Assembly: GCF_037126465.1 (NCBI RefSeq)
Contig: NC_088201.1
Span: 231,900,258 to 231,964,257, forward strand
Origin: Ornithodoros turicata
Taxonomy: Eukaryota; Arthropoda; Arachnida; Ixodida; Argasidae
Direction of reading: 5' to 3'
DNA length: 64,000 nucleotides
Every line of letters begins with the position of its first letter. Positions within the stretch are counted from its first letter, which is position 1. The position numbers were made by a program, and so were the translations under genes. The notes under the pieces were generated by a model that was not told the origin of the DNA, did not search any database, and saw nothing but the letters and a program-made list of their open reading frames with translations. This document shows, one piece after another, positions 16,687 to 28,590 of the stretch.

Positions 16687-17900
16687 TTGTCCAACGGCCT
16701 GGAAGACCAACTGCGACAAAGCAGAAGACAGCTTGGTCTGCCTGCAGAATTCGGTCCATTAGAACCCCCTAAACGCAAGAAGAAGATGACAGCGGAGACC
16801 AGTACCCAAGTGGCGCAACCTGTTGCCACGCCCATAGCCCCTGCACGGTCCCCGAAGACATTCAGCGGGGAGTATTACGACGACGTGGACGATTGGGTCG
16901 ACCACTATGAGCGGATCGCCAAGTTCAACAAGTGGAGTGACGACCAGAAGCTCGTCAACGTCTATTTCTCCCTGGAAGGCACCGCGAAGACATGGTTCGA
17001 GAATCGGGAGACTTCGCTCACGTCCTGGGACGTCTTCAAAAGCAAACTCCACGAGGCGTTCGCTTTTCAACAACGAACTGAACGCGCTGAAAATCTGCTC
17101 CAGAGACGGATCCAGCTGCCAAACGAAAGCGTTACAGGCTTCGTCAGATGTTCGTACAGATTCGTACAGATGTGTTGCGGCTCTTCCGGCGAGCTGACCC
17201 CAAAGCATCCGAGGAGAACAAGGTTCAGCGACTCATCAGAGGCGTAAAAGAAGAAATTTTTCGCGCCCTGTCCCGGGATCCACCCGCCACGACCGACGCT
17301 TTTCTGGACGAAGCCGTCCGCATTGAGAGGACCCTGCTCTCTCGCGCTACCGTCAACGAACGACACCAGGGCTACGAGGCTTTCTCCACGACGGCTGGCC
17401 TCGACGTCGGATCGCTCAGACAGCTGATTCGAGAGGTGGTACGCGAAGAAGTACGAGCTCTCCTCTGTCCTGAGAAGGCTCAAGACCCTTTGTCTTCGAT
17501 CGGTGCGATCATCAAGGACGAGGTTCAGCAGGCAATCCAGACATCGTCAACCGCCAACCCCGACGCCGAAGTACCGAGACCAACCTACGCCGCCGCTGTG
17601 AGACAGGTGCCACCTACTCGTCCGTCGTACTACGGAAACCGTTGGACGCCTCCTGGGCCTGTCCAACCTACTCCGAGCGTCCCGCCACACTCTCAGCCGT
17701 TTCGCAAAACGGACGTTTGGCGGACTCCCGACTTCAGACCACTCTGCTACCACTGCGGAGAGGCCAACCACGTCTATCGCCGATGTCCCTACCGACGACT
17801 TGGCCTTCCCGGTTTTTCACCCGACGCCCCCCGCCCCAGCGCGGTAGTCGCCCCGTCGCAATTGAAGACTATCTACGGCAGCAGAATGCTTCTGCTGGCT
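16687..17900 (+). pseudogene. gag: Gypsy Gag polyprotein, one frameshift
   Basis: Capsid-like region in the first block: 'DVDDWVDHYERIAKFNKWSD', 'YFSLEGTAKTWFEN', then 'KLHEAFAFQQRTERAENLLQ'. This is the pattern of gypsy retrotransposon gag capsid domains. Near 17150 a short duplication (TTCGTACAGATTCGTACAGA) coincides with a frame change; the second block continues with RADPKASEENKVQRLIRGV and a zinc knuckle CYHCGEANHVYRRC (CX2CX4HX4C, near 17747-17788), then an Arg/Ser-Pro-rich tail in another frame (RSRSPGRARSPSPARR, near 17925-17972). No aspartic protease motif follows, so the protease segment was deleted. Confidence 0.8.
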
Positions 17901-18034
17901 CGCGACGCGACCTGTCCCCAAGCGTCCCCCATCGCAGCAGGTCGCCAGGAAGAGCACGTTCACCGTCACCGGCAAGACGACCTGTGTGGCGCAGCCCTAA
18001 CCGGGAAAACTGAAGACTGCAGCTCCGGGAGGTG

Positions 18035-19990
18035 AAGCTGCGGACCGACGACAAGTTACCTGCCGACGACAGTAAACCTGCCTCCCTTGTCGTCAGTCCT
18101 TGTGACCGCTACGTGCGAGAGAGCACCGACTGGCTGTTTGTTGGCTGAAGGCAACACGCAACTTCTCCTCGAACAACGAATTGGGATAGCAAGAGGAATT
18201 GTGCCCGTAAGAAACGGAATATTCGAACTCCTGGTCGCAAATTTTCGCCCGGAGCCACAACACCTGGCGAACGGCACGAAGATAGCCGTCATCGCAGACC
18301 AATACTCCACCACGGATGTTCGCCTGATGGACACTGCTCGCATCGCGGTCACCACGGAATACGAGGCCGAACATTTCGACGTAAACCCTCAATTCAATAC
18401 AACTCAAAAGCAAACCCTTCTCCAGATGCTCAACGATTTCAGTGACTGCTTCGCTGCATCGTCGAAAGTAAGACAAACGCCCATTGCGAGGCACCGCATC
18501 ATCGTCGACGAAAAGGCCCGTCCAATTCACCGCATGCCGTACCGGGTCTCCTGCAAAGAGCGAGAAACGATCCGAACGCAAATAGAAGAGATGCTAAGAG
18601 ATGACATTATCCAGCCGTCGACCAGTCCGTGGGCATCGCCGGTGGTACTAGTGAAGAAGAAGGACGGAACACTCAGGTTCTGCGTCGACTACCAGAAACT
18701 CAATGAGATAATGCAGCATCCTGACGAGATGTGTTTCGCTAGAGAAACACATCTCGTCCATCTGGACACCATCGGACTTCGATCGTTATTGTAAAGGGGC
18801 ACGTTATTTTATTCCCCCCCATTCCACCAAGCACTGGGGTAGAGTATCGCCTGTTGCGATGAAACTCCCCACTCTCCAAGGCCGAAAATAAAGTTGTTGT
18901 TGTTTCAATGAGATAACGAAGAAGGACGTCTACCCGTTACCGCGCATCGACGACACGCTCGATCGCCTTCAAAACGCAAAATTTTTCTCTTCCATGGACC
19001 CCAAGACGGGGTACTGGCAAATCGAAGTCGACGAACGGGACCGTGAGAAGACTGCCTTCGTCACTCCGGATGGACTGTACGAATTCAGGGTTATGCCTTT
19101 CGGCCTTTGCACAGCACCAGCGACGTTCCAGCGTGTTATGGATACAGTTCTCGCCGGGTTGAAGTGGCAAACCTGCCTGGTGTACCTCGACGATGTTGTC
19201 GTCTTCGCAAGAACATTCGAAGAACATGTTGAACGGCTAAAGCAAGTCCTCGAGGCTATCAGAACTGCAGGGCTGACGTTGAAGCCTCAGAAGTGTCGAT
19301 TCGGGTACGAGGAACTCAGATTTCTCGGCCATCTCGTGAGCAGCGACGGCGTACGCCCCCACCCCGAGAAGACGGCGCCCATCGCAAATTACCGTGTTCC
19401 TTCTAACGTGAAAGACGTTCGAAGCTTTCTTGGCCTTTGCGCCTACTACCGACGGTTCATTCCAAACTTTTCAAGAATTGCGTCACCCCTGAATGCCCTC
19501 ACGAAGGACGGATCCACGTTTATCTGGAGTGAAGCCCAGCAACAGGCATTTGATGAATTGAAGACGCGTCTGCAGACCGCACCCGTGCTTGCCTACTTCG
19601 ATCCAAACGCCGAAACAGAAATACACACCGACGCAAGCAACGATGGTCTAGGAGCCGTGCTCGTTCAACTTCATGACGGCGTCGAACGTGTCATCGCTTA
19701 CGCAAGCAGAACGCTAACCAAGGCAGAGAAGAACTATCCGACGACCGAAAAAGAGTGCCTTGCACTCATATGGGCCATCACAAAATTGCGCCCCTACCTG
19801 TACGGACGGCCGTTCAAGGTGGTAACAGACCACCATTCTCTGTGCTGGCTGGCAGGTTTAAGGGACCCCTAAGGACGCCTAGCGAGATGGAGCCTCCGAT
19901 TACAGGAGTATGACGTAACCGTCACAAGTCAGGAAGAAAACACAACGACGCCGACTGCCTGTCCCGAGCACCACTCCAGCGACAGGACAA
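18035..19990 (+). pseudogene. pol: Gypsy reverse transcriptase and RNase H, interrupted
   Basis: The RT N-terminal region ([17 protein letters not shown], then [15 protein letters not shown] and [12 protein letters not shown]) runs to 18711, where a non-LTR fragment is inserted. It resumes at about 18917 with KKDVYPLPRIDDTLDRLQ, FSSMDPKTGYWQI, FGLCTAPATFQRVMD and the catalytic YLDDVVVFA (near 19181-19207). The RNase H domain follows (TEIHTDASNDGLGAVL; TTEKECLALIWAI; TDHHSLCWLAGL). An in-frame TAA at 19870-19872 breaks the C-terminus, and frameshifts follow. Without the insertion the frame would be intact through RT. Confidence 0.88.
18712..18904 (+). mobile_element. 5'-truncated non-LTR retrotransposon fragment with a hairpin at its 5' end
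   Basis: Flanked by a 12-bp direct repeat TCAATGAGATAA (18700-18711 and 18905-18916), a target-site duplication. The 3' part (GGACTTCGATCGTTATTG... GGGGTAGAGTATCGCC... AATAAAGTTGTTGTTG) matches the 3' end of the non-LTR element at 59570-59695. It includes the end of its ORF (GLRSLL then a stop) and the 3' UTR. The first ~50 bp contain a perfect 15-bp inverted repeat (18723-18737 and 18744-18758, 6-nt loop). Confidence 0.85.
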
Positions 19991-20024
19991 CAGCCTCGAG
20001 GACGACGACGCCTTCCTCGGTCTA

Positions 20025-20931
20025 ATGAGCGCGGCTACCATGTCTACCAAGCAGTATAACGACCCCGAATTGAAGACACTCGTCGACTATCTGCAGGGCC
20101 GCGCCGACAATGTTCCTCCCATCTTCAGAAGATCACTCCCAAGTTTTTCCCTACGTAATGGTGTCCTCTACAATGTAAACCACGCACCCCAAGGCGCTAC
20201 GTGGCTTCTCGTTGTGCCTGGGGACATGCGCAACGAGATTCTAGATACGGCACGGAGCTCCGACCGCCTTAATCACCGATAGGGGAACGGCATTTACAAG
20301 CAGGCTAACACAAGAAATCCTTCGACTCAGCCACACCGCTCACCGGAGGACAACGGCGTACCATCCGCAGACGAACGGGCTCACCGAACGCCTAAACAAA
20401 ACCCTTGCCTACATGATTTCAATGTACGTCGACGTAGAGCACAAGACATGGGACAAAATACTGCCTTACGTCACGTTCGCCTATAGCACGGCTGTGCAGG
20501 AAACAACGGGATTCACACCGTTCCGCCTTGCACATGGCCATGACGCCTCAACTATGCTGGACGCGATGCTGCCCCACGAACCCAGTGATGTGGAAAATGA
20601 CGCTCTGGACTTCACACAGCGAGCAGAAGAAGCCCGCCAGCTGGCCAGACTACGAATTGGTCAACAACAACGCATCGATGAAAGAAAATACAATTTGCGC
20701 CGACGAGATGTACGCTTCAGTCCGGGCGACTTGGTATGGGTTTGGACGCCGATTCGACGACGTGGCCTGAGCGAGAAGCTACTGAAGCGGTACTTCGGTC
20801 CCTACAAAGTACTTCGACGCATTGGAGACCTGGATTACGAAGTGGCACCTGAGGGCAGCGTTCCCTCTCGACGACCCCCGAGGACTGAAAGAGTTCACGT
20901 CGTTCGACTCAAGCCGTACTACAGCAGGTAG
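20025..20931 (+). pseudogene. Gypsy integrase remnant with deleted core
   Basis: A first block (20025-20282) carries the linker to integrase (ELKTLVDYLQGRADN, then VLYNVNHAPQGATWLLVVP). The reading then jumps straight to DRGTAFTSRLTQEIL in another frame, so the HHCC zinc finger and the first catalytic Asp are missing. The DRG Asp and the Glu (YHPQTNGLTERLN) are present. The C-terminal block 20413-20931 is intact, with the GPY/F motif (KRYFGPYKVLRRIGDLDYEV) and no chromodomain. The copy cannot make active integrase. Confidence 0.85.
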
Positions 20932-21021
20932 CGCTGAACACTGGCTGGAAGGAGACAACATGACAAAAAAAAAAGGAGGAGAAACGGCATCAAGACGATG
21001 CCACGTCTACGGAGGGGGCAA

Positions 21022-21343
21022 TGCCACGAATCATCATCGCGAAACTTCCAGGGCAGGCACGAAACGGTACATCTAATCCCGGCACATGCTGAAGAAGAAG
21101 CAAGAAGCTTCCAGACACATCGCCTGCTCTCTGGCAAACGCACGTGCTGTTTCTAGACTTTTCGGCGCGACGCTTAAATGCTTGTGCGCTCCAGGCTGGA
21201 GCATTCATTCACTCACTCATTCATTCTTTCTTTGGACTCAGTTGTGTTCAGAGAGCTATCACTCTTGTGTTTTGCTACCAAGTAGTCTAATAAACCGTTC
21301 GCTGTTTATTCGACGACTCGCCGACCCATTTCGCTTCGTGACA
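21022..21343 (+). repeat. 3' LTR of the gypsy element
   Basis: Starts TGCCACGAATC after the purine tract and ends TTCGTGACA. It carries an expanded CATTCATTCACTCACT stretch absent from the 5' LTR. Confidence 0.9.
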
Positions 21344-23650
21344 CTATGCTCTGAATGGTCTGCTTTATAATAAAGTGGAAAAAGGCCTCCTCTTATTTGT
21401 GTGTTCTTGTGTTTTTTTCAGGAGTGCTGACCTTTATCGTACAGATGAAGCTTTCACACGTTATGCCTCACTGGTGCAAGCTACACACAAAACATCCGAG
21501 CGTCCACCCCCCAGGAGCCATTCATTCATCTCAGACACTTAGAGAGACAGTTTGAACAGCACAGTGTTCAAGTGCCTTGTAAAGCATGGACTACGCCCGT
21601 GACGATAACTAAGAGCTTCTGTCAAATAGTAGTTGCAGGAGGGACTCCGGCGCTACCGGCTTCAAATTGCGAAAATTTCGGGAAAAAATTCTGGCAAGAA
21701 CACGCTGTTTCGGGGTTCAGTAAAACCCCAGCCTTAAACCCTGCTCGAGCTTGAGGGAACCACGAAGAATGACATGACACCAAGGCTCCCTTGAGCTCAG
21801 GGGTTCATTGTGCCATGGATCTTCACCAGCCTAGCTGCGGTTCTCTCGCTTCTCCCAAGCCGACAACCTTTTCCTTCATTTTTTTTTATTCCTTCTATAT
21901 CATGAGCGTTCTATTTGACTCCTTGCTAAGATGTTCGCATTTCGGCTGTTAGTGTTCGCACCAGCCATATACAGGAAAAGTGTGCTTGCCGGAAAAGAAG
22001 ACAGACCCCAAAACATTAGTCTTGTGCAGTTCGGTTACCCTGGCATAAAGAATTCAAAGTCGTGAACAGTAAAGTTTATATACATTGAAAAGCATGTATG
22101 TGTGGATGAATGCGTTAAAGCATTATTTCTTCTGGCCTGTTTGGTTGTACATGGTGCAATATCCTGTTCATGGCATGCTTTGTAGAGCTAACATGCTGCA
22201 ATCTGGAGTTTCGCACTCAATGTGTCCAAAAAAAAATCATTAAAGGAACGGACATCCCACATTCTTCTGTGAGCAAAATAAAACGCAATAATGGTGGCAC
22301 AATGGCAGAGCAATCTTGCCCAATGTTTACTCATGGACGGTAACGTTGAAACATTATGAATCACTTTTTTTTTCCTGGAAAGTCTGGTTGTAATGAGGCA
22401 CATAGCTTTGCATTTTACTGCTAAACCTGGCTGGATGAAGACAGGAAAAACTGGGAATTGGGAGTAGCTGTACAGCCTTGCTAGATATCAGGAACATACC
22501 TGGGTAAATTACTTCTAAAATATAATTAAATTACATTACTACAGTTAGAATTTAATTAAATTACATTACTTGTTAGTGCAATTGAAATGTAATGAAATTA
22601 CATTACAATTACTACGAAACAGGAACTACATTACGGAGTCATTACTGTGAACTTAATCCTAACGCTATTGAGCACGTGGAAATTAATTGTCAAACAACAC
22701 TATGTTGTAACAGCAAGGCGTATTTTATTCTGTGCATCACAAGGATTGTCACTCTCTCTTATTGCAAAAAAAGCTCTTCTTGCAGCAGAAGCAACTGACT
22801 TTCGAAGTGGCCGTCGTTAGGCTGCTCCTCGTATCAGGAAACGGGTCTTCAGCCATGCCGAAGACTCTCTCTATCTGTGCGGACGATGGCAACGCGGTGT
22901 TGTACTCGTACTCATCATCATCATCTTCATCTTTTAACTCGCCAGTCGCCAGCTCTTTCTGCCAAGTGCCAGCACAGAACACACACTCGATTGTTTTGTA
23001 AAAAGTAATGAGTAATGTCATTAAAAGTATTGCCCAACTAATTAAATTACATTACAAATTAGCAGAAAAAGTAATTTATTACTGTAATTTCATTACAGTA
23101 ATAACATTACTACCCAGGTATGATCAGGAAGGGACCGGACAGAAATCGAGTGATCGGCATTTCTATCCATCTGAGAGTATGTGTGTCCGCTGCTGACTGA
23201 TGCTAGGGTGCCACTCCAATTGAGAAATACGACCGCCCACTGTTCCGCAAACATTTGTCCCAAGCTGTACGCGCTGTGGTGCTACCCATTATGGGCTGAC
23301 TTTAATGTTACTCTTTCTCTCTGTTTGAGAGTTCATAACACATAAATATACTACTGTAGAAGTCGTTTTTTCCACGTGGAAAATGTTTTCGCGTTTTCGA
23401 AGGAAGGTGGTTTGAGGAGTGATTCGCGATAACTTGATTTCGAGCCCTACGTTTCTGGGAGTGCTATGCCCTTGCGTATTGTGCCGTCGTCAATGCTGTG
23501 GCATATTTCGGTGCTCACAGACATGGCAGGAAAGGCCCTGTACAATGGCCATTAGGGACCCTGCAGGAGGCCATAGTAGTGGCTGTGTTCCCCTGACGTC
23601 TGAACCTCTAACGACAGTCAACAAAGCAAGCACACTGTCTTTAAAAATGA
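21344..23650 (+). repeat. Segmental duplication, copy 1
   Basis: Matches 36949-39310 nearly base for base (for example CTATGCTCTGAATGGTCTGC at the start, and GTGCTATGCCCTTGCG near 23460 against 39125). It begins immediately at the right edge of the gypsy 3' LTR and leads into the 171-bp satellite, as does copy 2. No gene recognised; it contains the MITE at 22495-23122. Confidence 0.88.
22495..23122. mobile_element. AT-rich MITE-like element with 12-bp terminal inverted repeats
   Basis: Ends CATACCTGGGTA and TACCCAGGTATG. The subterminal regions are rich in TAATTACATTAC-type motifs on both sides and the middle is unique and non-coding. No target duplication could be set. The same element is at the equivalent place in the duplicated segment (38101-38785). 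Confidence 0.6.
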
Positions 23651-26186
23651 CATAAAAATACCAAAACAATGTAGTGTTGCCCCCAGTGCTCCTAATCGCC
23701 TTCTACCAATACTCCTCTATCGACATCGTCGCTGGCGATCGACAGCGGTTCGTAATAAGACCCCTAACGTCTTAACCTCTAATGACAGTGAGCAAACCAA
23801 GCACACTGTCGTTAGAAGCGACATAGAAATATCAAAACAAGGAAGTGTCACTCCCTGTGCTCGTAATCACCTTATACCAATGCTCCTCTATCGGCATCGG
23901 CACTGGCGCTGTACAGCAGCTTGGAATAGGAACCCTGACGTCTCAACCTGCATCGACAGTCCACAAATCAAGCACACTGTCGTTAAAAGCTACATGGGAA
24001 TACCAAAACGGGCAAGTGTCCCTTCTGATGCTCGTAGTCGTCTTCTGCCGATACTCTATCAACACTGTCTCTGGCCCTCGACACTGGCTCGGATAGGGTC
24101 CCTGACGTCTTAACCCATAACGACAGTCAACAAACCAAATGCACTGTCATGAAAAACGACATGAAAATACCAATAAGGGCAAGTGCTGCTCCCAGTGCTC
24201 GTAATCATCTTCTAACGACACCGTCGCTGGCGCTGGGCAGTGGCTCGGAATAAAGCCCCTGACATCTGAACCTCTAACGACAGTCAACAAAGCAAGCACA
24301 CTGTCTTTAAAAGCGACATAGAAATATCAAAACAAGGAAGTGTCACTCCCGGTGCTCGTAATCATCTTCTACCAATACTCCTCTATCGGCATCGTCGCTG
24401 GTGATCGACAGCGGTTCCTAATAGGACCCCTAACGTCTTAACCTCTAATGGCAGTGAGCAAACCAAGCACACTGTCGTTAGAAGCGACATAGAAATATCA
24501 AAACAAGGAAGTGTCACTCCCGGTGCTCGTAATCATCTTCTACCAATACTCCTCTATCGGCATCGTTGCTGGTGATCGACAGCGGTTCCTAATAGGACCC
24601 CTAACGTCTTAACCTCTAATGGCAGTGAGCAAACCAAGCACACTGTCGTTAGAAGCGACATAGAAATATCAAAACAAGGAAGTGTCACTCCCGGTGCTCG
24701 TAATCATCTTCTACCAATACTCCTCTATCGGCATCGTTGCTGGTGATCGACAGCGGTTCCTAATAGGACCCCTAACGTCTTAACCTCTAATGGCAGTGAG
24801 CAAACCAAGCACACTGTCGTTAGAAGCGACATAGAAATATCAAAACAAGGAAGTGTCACTCCCGGTGCTCGTAATCATCTTCTACCAATACTCCTCTATC
24901 GGCATCGTTGCTGGTGATCGACAGCGGTTCCTAATAGGACCCCTAACGTCTTAACCTCTAATGGCAGTGAGCAAACCAAGCACACTGTCGTTAGAAGCGA
25001 CATAGAAATATCAAAACAAGGAAGTGTCACTCCCGGTGCTCGTAATCATCTTCTACCAATACTCCTCTATCGGCATCGTCGCTGGTGATCGACAGCGGTT
25101 CCTAATAGGACCCCTAACGTCTTAACCTCTAATGGCAGTGAGCAAACCAAGCACACTGTCGTTAGAAGCGACATAGAAATATCAAAACAAGGAAGTGTCA
25201 CTCCCGGTGCTCGTAATCATCTTCTACCAATACTCCTCTATCGGCATCGTTGCTGGTGATCGACAGCGGTTCCTAATAGGACCCCTAACGTCTTAACCTC
25301 TAATGGCAGTGAGCAAACCAAGCACACTGTCGTTAGAAGCGACATAGAAATATCAAAACAAGGAAGTGTCACTCCCGGTGCTCGTAATCATCTTCTACCA
25401 ATACTCCTCTATCGGCATCGTTGCTGGTGATCGACAGCGGTTCCTAATAGGACCCCTAACGACTTAACCTCTAATGGCAGTGAGCAAACCAAGCACACTG
25501 TCGTTAAAAGCGACATAGATATATCAAAACAAGGAAGTGTCACTCCCGTTGCTCGTAATCATCTTCTACCAATACTCCTCTATCAGCATCGTCGCTGGTG
25601 ATCGACAGCGGTTCCTAATAGGACCCCTAACGACTTAACCTCTAATGGCAGTGAGCAAACCAAGCACACTGTCGTTAAAAGCGACATAGATATATCAAAA
25701 CAAGGAAGTGTCACTCCCGTTGCTCGTAATCATCTTCTACCAATACTCCTCTATCGGCATCGTCGCTGGTGATCGACAGCGGTTCCTAATAGGACCCCTA
25801 ACGTCTTAACCTCTAATGGCAGTGAGCAAACCAAGCACACTGTCGTTAGAAGCGACATAGAAATATCAAAACAAGGAAGTGTCACTCCCGGTGCTCGTAA
25901 TCATCTTCTACCAATACTCCTCTATCGGCATCGTTGCTGGTGATCGACAGCGGTTCCTAATAGGACCCCTAACGTCTTAACCTCTAATGGCAGTGAGCAA
26001 ACCAAGCACACTGTCGTTAGAAGCGACATAGAAATATCAAAACAAGGAAGTGTCACTCCCGGTGCTCGTAATCATCTTCTACCAATACTCCTCTATCGGC
26101 ATCGTTGCTGGTGATCGACAGCGGTTCCTAATAGGACCCCTAACGACTTAACCTCTAATGGCAGTGAGCAAACCAAGCACACTGTC
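23651..26186 (+). repeat. 171-bp satellite array, first block
   Basis: The first ~600 bp are divergent unit types. From about 24260 near-identical 171-bp units follow (for example TAACGTCTTAACC at 24431, 24602 and 24773), about 11 copies, up to an abrupt junction with the macrosatellite at 26186/26187. The unit length is a multiple of three. One frame is open apart from a TGG TGA step (CGA in the divergent older units). Confidence 0.92.
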
Positions 26187-26343
26187 GGTGGTGAGCGCCC
26201 TCTCCCTTTGCCGCGGAAACCAGTTATCGCCAGTTGCTCCGGAGAATTGGGGCTGGAAGAGGCGGTCGGGCCAGGTGCAGTGTTTCCCGTCCACCGTTCG
26301 TTATTCCTAGCGCCGTGCTGTACATTCAATTTCCGCGGTAATT

Positions 26344-27270
26344 ATGACTCTATTGCGGTGAGTGCATTCTGTTCATGTTTAATGCGTGCGTTGATGTGTC
26401 GGCCAGATTGCTATCATTCCAATGCAGACGTCAGCCAGTGTAGACAGGGGGTGTAACCTTTGGCGATGAATCAATTCTTGTGGTGCATGTTACTGGCCTG
26501 TGTTAATAATGACATCTCTGCTACTCTCAGTATGGCGGCAAGTGGATCGCGTTACGACTGATATAGTGCAAGAAAATTTCATTGAATTGTCGAAATCGCC
26601 CGCGTAGTTGAACTAGAAGCCGACCCCACTGCGTACGTTAACCTTGGACACACTGCTAGGAGTACGTCTGATTGTTCCTTTCTTTCCCATGTGTCTTCAT
26701 ATTTAGGACGCGTGCCTGGGAGGGGGACAGCCCGCGGGTTTTTCCGAAAAATAGGCTGAACCAGGGCGCGTGATTAGAGATGTGGTGTTAGCAATGGCGG
26801 AGAGTGTTCATATTTTACACGCATGCCAGGGAGGGACGGGTCAACGCGAGAGTGATTGGAACTGTAAAAAGAAAAGATGTCGCGGATAGCGCAGGCTTTT
26901 CGTGTTTGCTGCGTGTTTGGGGGGGGGGGGGGGGGGGTATGGCTGCTTTTGCAAAATTTCGTCGGTTAGGCTTAACCCGACCACGCGCTGAAGTGATTGG
27001 CACTGTGCCAAAAAGATATCGAGGGTAGCCCAGGTTTTTCGCGTACGTGTTTTGACGAGGGGACTTCGGCCAGATTTCGTCGTTTAGAATTAGAAGCCGA
27101 CCCCACTGCGTACGTTAACGTTGGACACACAGCTAGGAATACGTCTGATTGTTCCTTTCTTTCCCAGGCATCTTTTGACGAGAGACGGAACCCTAGTTCA
27201 CAGACGTGGACTAATGCCCAGAGGAGTGTTCAGAAGGAGGATGACCTGCTACGTGTGGCGTGTTGGCTCG
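26344..27270 (+). other. Candidate spliced transcription unit in the macrosatellite (representative copy)
   Basis: ATG at 26344 with a strong donor (GCG|GTGAGT) after 14 nt; a pyrimidine-rich acceptor (TTCCTTTCTTTCCCAG) ends at 27167; a 103-nt exon 27168-27270 is closed by GTAAGT. The phases match (2 then completed) and the joined frame is open through the exon. The same signals occur in all four units (exon near 29609, 32052 and 34492). Purely by eye; no protein similarity, no known promoter. Confidence 0.25.
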
Positions 27271-28414
27271 GTAAGTGTCTCGTGTTCATATTTATGGCGG
27301 GCGTCGTTAGAGATCCTTCGTTAGAACGTATTCGTGATTAGAGATGTGGTGTTAGCAATGGCGGAGAGTGTTCATATTTACGACGCCTTTCTGGGAGGGG
27401 AGCGGGCGGTGGGTTTTCTTGAAAAAAAAAAAAAAAGGCTGAACCAGGGCGCGTGATTAGAGAGTGGTGTTAGCAATGGCTCCAAGCCCGGAGTGTTCAT
27501 ATTGACGACGCGTGTCTGAGAGGGATGCAGCCGGCGGGTTTTCCCGATAAAAAAAGGGGCTTAGCTCGAGTGCCTGGGCGCGTGATTAGAGATGTGGTGT
27601 TAGCAATGGCGGAAAGCACAGTGTTTATATTTTTCATGCATGCCAGGGAGGGAAGGGGCCACGCGAGAAGTGCTTGGAACTGTGAAACGAAAAGATATCG
27701 CGGATAGCGCAGGCTTTTCGAGTTTACTGCGTGCTTGGACGGCGGGGCTGCGGCAAAATTTCGTCGTTTAGGCTTAGCCCGATCACGCGTTGGACTGATT
27801 CGAACTGTGAAAATATGATATCGCTGATAGCGCAGGCTTGTCGTGTTTACGGCGTGTTTTTTTTTTTTGGGGGGGGGGGGGGGGGTAAGGCAACTGTTGC
27901 AAAATTTCGTCGGTTAGGCTTAGCCCGACCACGCGCAGAAGTGATTGGCACTGTGCCAAAAAGTTATCACGGGTAGCCCAGGCTTTTTGTGTGCGTGTTT
28001 TGATGGGGGGCTGTGGCAAAATTTCGTCGTTTAGGCTTAGCCCGATCACGCGTTGGACTGATTCGAACTGTGAAAATATGATATCGCTGATAGCGCAGGC
28101 TTGTCGTGTTTACGGCGTGTTTTTTTTTTTGGGGGGGGGGGTAAGGCAACTGTTGCAAAATTTCGTCGGTTAGGCTTAGCCCGACCACGCGCTGAAGTGA
28201 TTGGCACTGTGCCAAAAAGTTATCACGGGTAGCCCAGGCTTTTTGTGTGCGTGTTTTGATGGGGGGCTGAGGCAAAATTTCGTCGTTTACGCTTGGCCCG
28301 CCCACCCGCTGAAGTAATTGGAACTGTGAAAATAAGATATCTCTGATAGCGCATTGTGTTCGTAATTGCTGTACTGCCTTCGCGTCATTCCGTTCCCTTG
28401 GTGGCGGCGGGGCT

Positions 28415-28590
28415 GCTAGCGGCACCACACGGGAGAGATGGCGATCCGATAACCACGCTTCGTCTGCTAGCGCTGAATTTCCATTCCTCCCCGCAAAACG
28501 TGGAAAGCGCTGCCCCGTCGATGCATTTGGAGCTAGCAGACGACGCGGGGTTATCGGATCGCCATCTCTCCCGTGTGGAGGCGCTCGCAA
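28415..28590. repeat. Foldback inverted repeat inside each macrosatellite unit
   Basis: Left arm CCACACGGGAGAGATGGCGA with GATCCGATAACC and CGTCTGCTAGC, right arm the complement (GGTTATCGGATCGCCATCTC and CTCCCGTGTGG), separated by about 60 bp. Arms are ~50 bp with a few mismatches. It repeats with each unit, near 30860-31030, 33300-33465 and 35745-35910. Confidence 0.85.

Larger units (their letters stand above)
16359..21343 (+). mobile_element. Gypsy-type LTR retrotransposon, internally deleted
   Basis: Two direct LTRs (16359-16660 and 21022-21343) enclose gag, RT-RNase H and an integrase remnant in plus orientation. The polypurine tract is GGAGGGGGCAA just before the 3' LTR. The protease is missing between gag and RT, and the N-terminal half of integrase is missing. 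A non-LTR fragment sits in RT (18712-18904). The flanks (AGCTATAT on the left, CTATGCTC on the right) share only CTAT, not placed as a clean duplication. The right flank matches an uninterrupted paralogous sequence at 36949 but the left flank does not, which implies rearrangement at the left side. Confidence 0.9.

Noticed and set aside
24260..26186. 171-bp period as alpha satellite
   Set aside because: Same length as primate alpha satellite but unrelated sequence in an invertebrate context; the length match is taken as coincidence.
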